From: Candidatus Blautia faecigallinarum
GTDB lineage: Bacteria; Bacillota; Clostridia; Lachnospirales; Lachnospiraceae
NCBI GenBank assembly: GCA_019116385.1
Contig: DXBU01000168.1
Coordinates: 1 to 38,537, forward strand
Reading direction: 5' to 3'
DNA length: 38,537 bases
A program made the translations under genes and the position numbers. Of the stretch, positions 32,134 through 38,537 are shown piece by piece (position 1 is the first letter of the stretch; the number at the start of each line of letters is the position of its first letter). Below the pieces are notes generated by a model. The model saw only the letters and a program-made list of their open reading frames with translations, searched no databases and was not told the DNA's origin.

Positions 32134-33660
32134 CTAGTATCTTTTTATTTTTTTAGATGGTGTTTTTTCAAATTCTGTTTCACGCACCTTCAGGCTGTAG
32201 ACCTTTTTGTGAGGCGGTGTATTTTTATTGTATTCATCGATGATCTGCTGCAGGGCGCCAGGGATGTCTCCGATCCCGGTCTTCCCGGCATATTCATAGT
32301 CCGGGAAGATCTCCGCTTCGATCACGCCGTTGTTTTCCCGCACCAGGATCTCCTGGACAAGGCGGTTTTCTCCGATCTTGTTTTCCAGTTCTTCGGGAGA
32401 TACGTTTTCTCCGTTTTTGGTGATGATCAGGTTTTTCTTTCTTCCGGTAAGGTGTACGAAGCCGTCCTCGTCCACATAGCCAAGGTCACCTGTCTTAAGC
32501 CATCCGTCACAGAGTGTTTCCTTTGTCTCTTCCGGCATCTTGTAGTAGCCCTGCATCACGCTGCTGCCCCGTACCCACAGTTCTCCCTCTACGGATTTTC
32601 CTTCGCAGTTGGGAAGGAGCTGTCCCACCGCTTCTTTGCGGATATTCCAGCTTACGGTGGTGCTGATCACCGGAGAACACTCGGTCATGCCGTAGCCCTG
32701 AAGGATCGTGATCCCATAACGGTTAAACAGATCGATATAGGCCGGATTCAGATAAGCGCCGCCGCTGCAGATGGTATGGAACTGCTCTCCGAAAACCTCT
32801 TTCTTTACGATCTCTTCCGGGATACCTTTTGCGTCCTCCAGCTTTTTCGCCATGGTCTCGATCATCAGCGGGACCATAAGGATCATTTCCGGCTTAAACA
32901 GCTTGATGTTCTTTGCCACACGGAGCAGAGAATCGTTGATGCAGATCACGCTTCCCAGAGACATTCCCTTGAGGATATCCATACTGAGGCAATAGGCATG
33001 ATGGATGGGAAGCACCGAAAGGATCACGGTCCTCTCCGGGATCTTCATGTCCAGACAAGTGGCATTTTCTGCCAGATTCCGCTGGGTGAGCATCACCCCT
33101 TTGCTTTTTCCGGTAGTTCCGGAGGTAAACATAATGGTGCACAGATCCTCCGGCCGGGGAAGGAAATCGCAGCTTCCCTGGTTCTCCTTCAGCAGCTGCC
33201 AGAAGGACAGACTGTCCCCGTCACTTTCCGTCTTCTGCATAGAGATCACATACTGAAGGCCGGGGCATCTCTCTTTTACAATCGCGGCCACATCCTTGCG
33301 CACCTCGTCCAGCACCAGGGTGGTCACATCCGCCCTGGCGATAAGCTCGCAGACTTCTTCTGCCGGAAGGGAAACATCCAGCGGGACCGCCACGCTGCCG
33401 CCGTTTACGATTCCCAGATAGGAAACCAGCCACGGGTAGGAGGTCATTCCGATCACCGCGATGTGCTTTCCCTGCTGGTCAAGAGCGACCAGCGCCCGGG
33501 AAAAGCTTTCGCTGTCCTGTTTCCACTGGGAGTAGGTTTTTGACTGGATCTGGTCCTTGCTCAGTTTATACCGGACCGCGTCTTCCTTACCGTATTTTTG
33601 TTCTGCATTGACTAAAATTTCACGGATCGTACTGCAAATCATAATCTTTTCACCATCCAT
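32134..33660 (-). CDS. AMP-forming acyl/aryl ligase (ANL superfamily)
   Basis: 508 aa. Adenylation motifs: IMFTSGTTGKSKGVML (P-loop), GYGMTECSPVIS, WLKTGDLGYVDEDGFVHLTG, GRKKNLIITKNGENVSPEELE, and the C-terminal catalytic Lys in TPSKKIKRY. The size fits a stand-alone fatty-acid or amino-acid ligase without a carrier domain. It starts 2 nt after the stop of the free-standing carrier protein gene, so I infer that it activates an acid and loads it onto that carrier. The substrate cannot be read with confidence. A second start at 33642 is possible. Last gene of the cluster. Confidence 0.88.
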   Translation of the reverse strand: MDGEKIMICSTIREILVNAEQKYGKEDAVRYKLSKDQIQSKTYSQWKQDSESFSRALVALDQQGKHIAVIGMTSYPWLVSYLGIVNGGSVAVPLDVSLPAEEVCELIARADVTTLVLDEVRKDVAAIVKERCPGLQYVISMQKTESDGDSLSFWQLLKENQGSCDFLPRPEDLCTIMFTSGTTGKSKGVMLTQRNLAENATCLDMKIPERTVILSVLPIHHAYCLSMDILKGMSLGSVICINDSLLRVAKNIKLFKPEMILMVPLMIETMAKKLEDAKGIPEEIVKKEVFGEQFHTICSGGAYLNPAYIDLFNRYGITILQGYGMTECSPVISTTVSWNIRKEAVGQLLPNCEGKSVEGELWVRGSSVMQGYYKMPEETKETLCDGWLKTGDLGYVDEDGFVHLTGRKKNLIITKNGENVSPEELENKIGENRLVQEILVRENNGVIEAEIFPDYEYAGKTGIGDIPGALQQIIDEYNKNTPPHKKVYSLKVRETEFEKTPSKKIKRY

Positions 33661-33662
33661 TA

Positions 33663-33890
33663 TTATTTCCGGAGTTTTTCCAGGTAATCTACCGCTTCCT
33701 GCACAGTGCGGATATCAGCCACTTCATTCTGATCGATCTCCACATCAAACTCGTCCTCCAGCTCTCCCAGCATGCTCATAAAATCGAAGGAGGTAAACCC
33801 AAGGTCCTCCATAAAACGGGATTCCGGATGGATATTCTCCGGAGCCACCTCTACATAATTACTGATGATTTCCGCCAGTTTTTCAAACAT
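33663..33890 (-). CDS. Free-standing acyl/peptidyl carrier protein
   Basis: 75 aa. Phosphopantetheine Ser in FMEDLGFTSFDFMSML; the motif is G-F-T-S rather than the G-A-D-S of the AcpP at 26334-26570, as in carrier proteins of specialised pathways. Acidic helix II follows (GELEDEFDVEID). It lies between the condensation-domain gene and the ligase gene and is likely their shared carrier. No phosphopantetheinyl transferase gene is in the window. Confidence 0.9.
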   Translation of the reverse strand: MFEKLAEIISNYVEVAPENIHPESRFMEDLGFTSFDFMSMLGELEDEFDVEIDQNEVADIRTVQEAVDYLEKLRK

Positions 33891-33910
33891 CTTCTTCTCT
33901 CCTCTTGTTA

Positions 33911-35317
33911 TTATACTAATTTAATGATCTCATCAATGGTAAGGTCGGGATTTTCCACGCCCTTGAACATGATCTTGCACAGATAATAGTAGAGATATTC
34001 CAATTGCTCCCTGCTCACCGCTTTGATCTGGTGTTCAAAGTTGAAATCCAGCCCGTTGTCGTCCGGGCGGTGCATTACGGTAAGATACATGGCCTGGGCG
34101 GTGGCGCCGTTGGGGTACCATTTGGTCTTGTATTTTATATCCCCCAGATCGTCCAGACGGCTCTTTTCCTTCAGGGTCATGGGCTGGTAGGTCAGCGCCA
34201 TAGGCTCGTAGGTCTGGCCCATAGGATTGGGGTACAGCCTGCTGCGGTAAGCAAAATATTCTACCGGGTCAAAGTTTGCGTGGCGGAACAGTTCATTCTG
34301 TCCGTCACGGACCATATAGATTCCCTCCAGGAAGGTTTTATCCCTGGAAATAATGGTACGGAAGGGGAAGGAATGGATCCTGGTGCCGCCGGATTTCTTT
34401 TCCTTCAAAGTGGCCCTTCTTGCAATGGCGGAATTAATAGAAACATCGTCGTTTCCGTTCATCTTCTGGAAATAGGTGCGCAGTCCCATCAGCAGAAGGG
34501 TGGCCAGAGACACATGGTACTTTTCGCAGAAGTCCATAAGGCGTTTGGTGGGCTCTGCCTCCAGATGGAAAATATCCAGCTCGGAGTCCACAGAATCCGA
34601 CATGTTGATGGCTGCCCTGGCATTGGGGTTTCCGCTTCTCTTTCTCTCTTCTTCCAGAAGCCTCGGCCCATCGATGCCATTGTAGATCGGCTCGGACGCT
34701 TCGATAAGCTTGTGGAAGAACTCCGTATCCCTGTCTTTTGCCTTACACCCCGCCTCATAGGCAAGGTCCTTCTGAAGCTGTTCGATATAGGAGGCCATAT
34801 CCGAAGGAAATGGAACCCCTTCGTACTTGGCGTTGCAGTAGATCTGGATCACATCACTCATAAAGCAGATCAGGGACTGGGCATCCATGGTGGTATGGTC
34901 TACCAGCAGGTAAACACCGTCAAACCCGTCCGGCGTACGGATCATCACAATACGGTTCATAGGGGAATCCTCACGCTTAAAAGGAACCTGAGTCCACCCG
35001 CGCATGATCTTTTCCGCTTCTTCCATAGTCTTTCCGGTAAAATCTACAAACTCAATGTCTCTTTCTTCCTTGTCCACAACATACTGATACCAGTTGCCCT
35101 CTTTATCCTGGGCAAAACGAAGGCGCATGGAGTCGCAGCGTTCGTAGGCTTTATAGATGGACTGCTTCAATACCTCCCAGTCCAGTTCCACACCGATGGT
35201 AAGGCTGGTCCCGATGTTTAAAACTTCTTTTCTGGGACAGTATTTTAAATAGAAGAAATGGAATTTCTGGGCAACGGTCAGCGGATATACTGGATATCCC
35301 TTTCTCTTTCTCATCAT
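33911..35317 (-). CDS. Free-standing condensation-domain-like acyltransferase
   Basis: 468 aa. Resembles NRPS condensation / PapA-WES-type acyltransferases: N-terminal PVYPLTVAQKFHFFYLKY, then at about residue 140 the active-site region LLVDHTTMDAQSL, which keeps the second His and the Asp of HHxxxDG but has Asp for the first His and Ala for Gly. A later segment with VSINSAIARRATLKEKKSGG and NLDFNFEHQ-like GLDFNFEHQIK matches the domain's second half. I infer transfer of an acyl group from the neighbouring carrier protein to an amine or alcohol. Its ATG overlaps the stop of the hydrolase gene (ATGA). Confidence 0.82.
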   Translation of the reverse strand: MMRKRKGYPVYPLTVAQKFHFFYLKYCPRKEVLNIGTSLTIGVELDWEVLKQSIYKAYERCDSMRLRFAQDKEGNWYQYVVDKEERDIEFVDFTGKTMEEAEKIMRGWTQVPFKREDSPMNRIVMIRTPDGFDGVYLLVDHTTMDAQSLICFMSDVIQIYCNAKYEGVPFPSDMASYIEQLQKDLAYEAGCKAKDRDTEFFHKLIEASEPIYNGIDGPRLLEEERKRSGNPNARAAINMSDSVDSELDIFHLEAEPTKRLMDFCEKYHVSLATLLLMGLRTYFQKMNGNDDVSINSAIARRATLKEKKSGGTRIHSFPFRTIISRDKTFLEGIYMVRDGQNELFRHANFDPVEYFAYRSRLYPNPMGQTYEPMALTYQPMTLKEKSRLDDLGDIKYKTKWYPNGATAQAMYLTVMHRPDDNGLDFNFEHQIKAVSREQLEYLYYYLCKIMFKGVENPDLTIDEIIKLV

Positions 35318-36255
35318 TTTATGATACCTCCGATAAAATCATCCAAAGCCTTTTCGTAGGCTTCTGTATCTTTATAATAACTCTCTGCGTGGCTGGCCCC
35401 TTCTACGATGAGTTTTTTCACCGGTGAAGCACAGTTCTCATAGATTTCCTCACACATAGGACAGGGAACAAAAAAGTCCTTATCGCCGTGGATCAGAAGG
35501 ATCGGCACCTTCGCCTTCTGTACTTCCCTGGCTGAGTTGCACTCGTCCAGGCCGTATCCCGCCTTTTTCCGGTTCACACGGTCCGAGATCTGGATCATGG
35601 GAAACGCGGGAAGGTGATACATGGTGCGCAGTACATGGGTAAATACCTCTTTGGCAGATGTAAAGCCGCAGTCGGAAATGATCCCTTTTACCTGGGGCGG
35701 CAGATCCAGCCCGCTGGCCATCAGGACGGTGGCTCCTCCCATGGAGGTCCCGTGAAGCAGGATCTCCACATCCTCTCCATACTCCTTGATGACCCACTTG
35801 ATCCAGCCCATGGCGTCCCAGCGGTCCAGGCAGCCAAAGCCTACATACTCTCCCTCGCTCTGCCCGTGAGCCCTGGCGTCCGGGAGCAGCATGCCGAAGC
35901 CATGCTTCAGGTAGTATCCGGAAAGTCCGATATAATCGCTCATTCCCTGGCTGGTGTACCCGTGGAAACAGATCACGATTTTCTTTCCCGGTCCGGGAAA
36001 ATGTGTGGCGTGCAGCTTCAGAGCATCAAAGGATTTAATGTACACATCCTTATGGGGCTGTGCCATCATATATTCCTTGTTCTTTTCCATTTTCGGCATA
36101 TACTGGGTCCAGTCTGTGCCGGACATTTTCATCGTGCGCTCCACCTTTACCTTGTTCCGTTTCATCGTCCTGCGGTAAAAATAAGCCGTACCTCCGGCTT
36201 CAGAAACAGCCAGAAGTCCCAAAAGCGCCGCGGCGCCTCCAAGTAATTTTTTCAT
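35314..36255 (-). CDS. Membrane-anchored alpha/beta hydrolase
   Basis: 313 aa. An N-terminal hydrophobic anchor (LLGGAAALLGLLAVSEAGG) places the domain outside or at the membrane. Hydrolase motifs: CFHGYTSQG (oxyanion), nucleophile elbow LHGTSMGGA, acid Asp in IHGDKDFFVP and His in GASHAESYY, so the triad is complete. It fits esterase, thioesterase or acyltransferase roles. Second gene of the cluster, 16 nt after the SCP2 gene; it overlaps the condensation-domain gene. Confidence 0.88.
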   Translation of the reverse strand: MKKLLGGAAALLGLLAVSEAGGTAYFYRRTMKRNKVKVERTMKMSGTDWTQYMPKMEKNKEYMMAQPHKDVYIKSFDALKLHATHFPGPGKKIVICFHGYTSQGMSDYIGLSGYYLKHGFGMLLPDARAHGQSEGEYVGFGCLDRWDAMGWIKWVIKEYGEDVEILLHGTSMGGATVLMASGLDLPPQVKGIISDCGFTSAKEVFTHVLRTMYHLPAFPMIQISDRVNRKKAGYGLDECNSAREVQKAKVPILLIHGDKDFFVPCPMCEEIYENCASPVKKLIVEGASHAESYYKDTEAYEKALDDFIGGIIK

Positions 36256-36271
36256 AAATACTCCATTTCTT

Positions 36272-36616
36272 TTATGCTTTTTTTCCTTTTCCCTTGTGCT
36301 CGATCAGTTCCTTCAGCCTGAGAGCTTTTTCGATATTCCCTTCCACTTTCAGTTTCTGAAGCGTAACCGCAAGGATCGGATCCGTCTTTCCGGAAGCGAT
36401 CTTTAAAAGAGTCTCTGCTTTGCAGGTAAACATGGCGTCCCTGTCAAAATATTCATAAGGCTCTACATAAAGCTTTCCGTCTTTTACTTCTACATAGAAG
36501 ATTCCTTCTGCTTCGCCTACAATATTAAACTGAAAAGCCAGATGTTCGGTTATATCGCTTACATCTGCGTTCATAAACTGTGTCTTGATCTCTGAAAACA
36601 AATCTGCGTATGTCAT
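36272..36616 (-). CDS. SCP2 sterol-transfer-like lipid-binding protein
   Basis: 114 aa. SCP2-type domain by pattern: FSEIKTQFMNADVSDITEH, FYVEVKDGKLYVEPYEY, then AMFTCKAETLLKIASGKTDPILAV and LKVEGNIEKALRLKEL. Such domains hold a hydrophobic ligand. First gene of the cluster, with GGAGGT 6 nt before the ATG. I infer that it carries the lipid substrate or product of the pathway. Confidence 0.82.
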   Translation of the reverse strand: MTYADLFSEIKTQFMNADVSDITEHLAFQFNIVGEAEGIFYVEVKDGKLYVEPYEYFDRDAMFTCKAETLLKIASGKTDPILAVTLQKLKVEGNIEKALRLKELIEHKGKGKKA

Positions 36617-36640
36617 AATATGACCTCCATTTCCATTTTT

Positions 36641-36653
36641 CGACCGTCGGTCG
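36641..36653. promoter_or_regulatory. TetR-type operator 2
   Basis: CGACCGTCGGTCG, a perfect 13-bp palindrome, about 10-22 bp downstream of the expected transcription start of the cluster. Confidence 0.8.
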
Positions 36654-36669
36654 GTTCATCATTTCCTTT

Positions 36670-36698
36670 ACAATATCATTTATTCGACCGTCGGTCAA
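36670..36698 (-). promoter_or_regulatory. Promoter of the carrier-protein cluster
   Basis: Minus strand: TTGACC (36693-36698), 17 nt, TATTGT (36670-36675). The -35 box is part of operator 1. Confidence 0.8.
36686..36696. promoter_or_regulatory. TetR-type operator 1
   Basis: GACCGTCGGTC, perfect palindrome identical to the core of operator 2; centres are 44 bp apart. It overlaps the -35 box of the cluster promoter. Confidence 0.82.
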
Positions 36699-36756
36699 CT
36701 ATTTTGGATTACAAATTTTATGGAGATTCCTTTCTCATTTCTGTGAATATTTGTGA

Positions 36757-36786
36757 TTGTATCCCTTCTCTTTCTTGTGTTATACT
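36757..36786 (+). promoter_or_regulatory. Promoter of the tetR gene
   Basis: TTGTAT (36757-36762), 18 nt, TATACT (36781-36786) with TGT before it (extended -10). No palindrome overlaps it. Confidence 0.6.
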
Positions 36787-36826
36787 GAAAAAACAGGAAC
36801 TTACTGCATGAAGAAAGGCGATAGAA

Positions 36827-37441
36827 ATGTCAGACAGTACAAAATATAACAAAATCCTGGATGCATTGCAGGAACTTATGGAAGATAAGAATATACAGAC
36901 TATAACCGTCAGCGAGATCGCCCTTACCGCCGGAGTCGGCAAAGGAAGCATTTATTATTATTTCCCCTCCAAAGAAGCCATATGGGAGGCCCTTGTAGAG
37001 CGGAATTATGAAAAGCCTTTAGAAATTGCCCAGAATCTGTCCACACAGACCGACGTTTCTCCTTTTACGAGAATGGCCATGATCTTTCAGGCCTGCCGGA
37101 ATTCCTCCTCAGAATTTTTAGAAAAAAACAGCCACACGGCTCATCTGAATACGGTAGAAAGTTCTTTTATCCATCAGAAATTCCTGACCCACCTGATCAC
37201 AGAGCTGAAGCCAGTGCTTACAGAGATCATCCGCCAGGGTATCGAAAGCGGACAGATCCATTTTCCTTATCCTTCCGCCCTGGCCGAGATCGTGCTGATC
37301 GTCCTTACCGTAAAGCTGGACAATACCCTTATCCCCTCCTCCCCGGAAGAGATCGAGGAGACCATCCGCGGCCTGATCGCCCTGCTGGAAAAAGGGACGG
37401 AGAATCCGGCCGGGTCGCTGAATTTTTTGACTACGCTGTAA
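36827..37441 (+). CDS. TetR-family transcriptional regulator
   Basis: 204 aa. N-terminal helix-turn-helix of the TetR type: QTITVSEIALTAGVGKGSIY followed by YYFPSKEAIWEAL. The C-terminal ~140 residues form the ligand domain. It is divergent from the carrier-protein cluster, with two identical palindromes in the shared 210-bp region, so it is the likely repressor of the cluster. The inducer may be a fatty acyl or related molecule; this is inference. Confidence 0.93.
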   Translation: MSDSTKYNKILDALQELMEDKNIQTITVSEIALTAGVGKGSIYYYFPSKEAIWEALVERNYEKPLEIAQNLSTQTDVSPFTRMAMIFQACRNSSSEFLEKNSHTAHLNTVESSFIHQKFLTHLITELKPVLTEIIRQGIESGQIHFPYPSALAEIVLIVLTVKLDNTLIPSSPEEIEETIRGLIALLEKGTENPAGSLNFLTTL

Positions 37442-37492
37442 AAAAAACGGAGCTGTGTATCTATGATCAGTACTCATAGATACACAGCTCCG
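37441..37492 (-). terminator. Terminator of the GNAT-like toxin-antitoxin module
   Basis: 19-bp perfect stem (37448-37466 / 37474-37492) with a 7-nt loop. The T-run of eight is on the minus strand and overlaps the tetR stop codon, so it serves the minus-strand gene; on + it may act only weakly. Confidence 0.85.
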
Positions 37493-37567
37493 CGATTGTC
37501 ACTTTCTATTATCTGTCCCCAAATATATTTCTATTAATGCATCCTTGCCTAATTCTATCTCCATATT

Positions 37568-38152
37568 TCAAAACATCTTCAAAAGCTGAATATATTTTAT
37601 TCCGTCACCTTCAGAGTACCGCTCCCCAAAAATCCGAAACCGATTCTTTTCGCTTTGATAAAATTCCAGCAGCTTCGGCTTTTCCTCACATTCAAGATAG
37701 ACAACCCCTCCGCCGATTTCATGCTGAACATGTTCCAAAATACTAAATGCTGCATCCATCAATTGATTCCCGCTGACAGGAAGGCTTTCCGGATATTGAT
37801 AATTTTTCCCAAATTGCCCAATTAAAAATGCAGACAGTGTCATCTCTCCTGTCTTTTCATCCATCTGAGCATACCTTTGGATCTTTTTCTTAACAGTTCC
37901 GGACAGATCTCTGCCCATAACCCGCACTGCCTTATGTGCCAACGCAAAAATGCCCAGGATTCTACCCTCCGTATCGATTAACAGATATGTAATAGAAATT
38001 TTTCTCTTTGCGAATTCTATTGCATTTTTCTGCATAAATTCCTCAATCTCTGGATTTTTCGGACAGGAAAATTCGGAGAGGGCAGCTCGTAAGCTGTCCT
38101 CTCCAGTTACATCCATAAAGTCTAAAATATTTAAAACCGCATAGTTGTTCAC
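37568..38152 (-). CDS. GNAT-fold protein, probable toxin of a two-gene module
   Basis: 194 aa. Its organisation resembles GNAT acetyltransferases: SITYLLIDTEGRILGIFALAHKA for the central strands and a C-terminal VVYLECEEKPKLLEFYQSEKNRF, where the Y/F near the end is typical. A clear RxxGxG/A acetyl-CoA loop is not visible; the corresponding region (AFLIGQFGKNYQYPESL) is divergent. The GTG start overlaps the stop of the small upstream gene (GTGA). GNAT toxins acetylate aminoacyl-tRNA; activity here is inferred. Confidence 0.65.
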   Translation of the reverse strand: MNNYAVLNILDFMDVTGEDSLRAALSEFSCPKNPEIEEFMQKNAIEFAKRKISITYLLIDTEGRILGIFALAHKAVRVMGRDLSGTVKKKIQRYAQMDEKTGEMTLSAFLIGQFGKNYQYPESLPVSGNQLMDAAFSILEHVQHEIGGGVVYLECEEKPKLLEFYQSEKNRFRIFGERYSEGDGIKYIQLLKMF

Positions 38153-38334
38153 TGTTTCTGCCCCTTCTTCACTAAAAAACTCCGAATCGCATCTGCATCA
38201 CATAAGATTGGAATTGTTGGTGCAGAAGGCTTACGTTTCGGATCACGGCTGGACGCTTCCAGCGCATCCGCAAAGACTTCCGCTTTCTTCGAATCACGGA
38301 TTACAACATTGGTTAAAATACTTGATGTAGCCAT
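38149..38334 (-). CDS. Small protein, probable antitoxin partner of the GNAT-like gene
   Basis: 61 aa (MATSSILTNVVIRDSKKAEV...). I know no named domain for it, but short proteins of this kind precede GNAT-like genes in Firmicutes. The N-terminal half could be a DNA-binding or dimerising segment, and the Pro-rich middle (RKPSAPTIPIL) a linker to a toxin-binding tail. AGGGAGG precedes the ATG. It is co-transcribed and overlapping with the downstream gene from its own promoter. Confidence 0.7.
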   Translation of the reverse strand: MATSSILTNVVIRDSKKAEVFADALEASSRDPKRKPSAPTIPILCDADAIRSFLVKKGQKQ

Positions 38335-38390
38335 AACAGCACCTCCCTTTCACAAATACACTTTTTCAAACTAGACTATCCTCTGTTTCT

Positions 38391-38419
38391 ATTATACGCA
38401 ACTTTCCGGTGGAAAGCAA
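38391..38419 (-). promoter_or_regulatory. Promoter of the GNAT-like toxin-antitoxin module
   Basis: Minus strand: TTGCTT (38414-38419), 17 nt, TATAAT (38391-38396). The palindrome CTTTCC-GGT-GGAAAG (38402-38416) lies between the boxes and is a good candidate autoregulatory operator. Confidence 0.7.
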
Positions 38420-38450
38420 TGATTCAATTTGGAAATTCTAGTTAAAGTTA

Positions 38451-38497
38451 AAAAAAGCTCCACAGAAATGATCTTCTCATTCCCATAGAGCTTTTCC
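38451..38497 (-). terminator. Terminator of a minus-strand gene beyond the window
   Basis: AAAAGCTC / GAGCTTTT with an inner AATGA/TCATT stem; the T-run of seven is on the minus strand. Confidence 0.7.
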
Positions 38498-38514
38498 TAT
38501 TAGATCCTTTTTCA

Positions 38515-38537
38515 TTAGTCTTCGACTTTGATGATCT
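38515..38537 (-). CDS. Possible C-terminal end of a gene running in from outside the window
   Basis: The last bases read, on the minus strand, ...I-I-K-V-E-D and TAA at 38515-38517, just before a terminator. Only seven codons are visible, so the product cannot be named. Confidence 0.35.

Noticed and set aside
32026..33543. 505-codon open frame on the plus strand
   Set aside because: Antisense to the AMP-forming ligase; composition is that of a mirrored frame (many H, R, Q, L) and no domain is visible.
34004..35221. 405-codon open frame on the plus strand
   Set aside because: Antisense to the condensation-domain gene, same mirrored composition, no ribosome binding site.
1..38537. CRISPR arrays, tRNA or rRNA genes, T-box or other riboswitches
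   Set aside because: I found no regularly spaced repeats, no cloverleaf or rRNA sequence, and no T-box or riboswitch core upstream of the amino acid genes (tyrA, aroA, ilvA).

Overview
The window looks like a chromosomal segment from a Lachnospiraceae-type clostridium (Bacillota). The gene order nudix / plsX-acpP-rnc-smc-ftsY and ylxM-ffh-rpsP-khpA-rimM-trmD is the Firmicutes housekeeping order. Start sites carry strong AGGAGG-type ribosome binding sites, and the protein sequences resemble gut clostridia. This is inference from sequence alone; no search was run.

Layout. 1-3.6 kb (+): tyrA and aroA (aromatic amino acid synthesis), then a D-lactate dehydrogenase. 3.6-5.7 kb (-): nfo, a flavodoxin-like reductase and a barnase-fold lipoprotein that has lost catalytic residues. 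5.8-7.2 kb (+): a membrane-anchored CapA-like phosphatase, divergent from nfo. 7.3-8.7 kb (-): an HD-GYP response regulator followed by an Hpt protein. 8.8-11.1 kb (-): an ABC exporter pair. 11.3-11.7 kb (+): a RelB-type antitoxin followed by the wreck of its YoeB-type toxin. 11.7-16.4 kb (-): the operon ylxM-ffh-rpsP-khpA-rimM-trmD-queA, with a consensus promoter and a terminator. 16.5-16.8 kb: a compact locus with the architecture of an Fst/par type I toxin-antitoxin system (small membrane peptide, convergent antisense RNA, shared terminator, direct repeats). 17.0-18.5 kb (-): an IS110-family insertion sequence that appears to have landed in a REP-like sequence just upstream of a DUF362/ferredoxin gene (18.6-19.7 kb, +). 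19.8-27.7 kb (-): plsX-acpP-rnc-smc-ftsY-ilvA. 27.7-32.0 kb (-): MATE exporter, GNAT acetyltransferase, Uup-like ABC-F protein and Nudix hydrolase. 32.1-36.6 kb (-): a five-gene carrier-protein cluster (SCP2 protein, alpha/beta hydrolase, free-standing condensation-domain protein, free-standing carrier protein, AMP-forming ligase). It is read from one promoter whose -35 box lies in a perfect palindrome; a second copy lies just downstream of the expected transcription start. A divergent tetR gene sits next to it. 37.5-38.3 kb (-): a two-gene module (small protein plus GNAT-like protein) that looks like a toxin-antitoxin pair.

The most interesting parts are the Fst/par-like locus, which I read completely (promoters, repeats, terminator, SD-sequestering helix); the TetR-controlled carrier-protein cluster, whose product I cannot name; the barnase-fold lipoprotein lacking four of six active-site residues; and the IS110 insertion, whose removal joins an upstream promoter, ribosome binding site and start codon in frame with the DUF362 gene.
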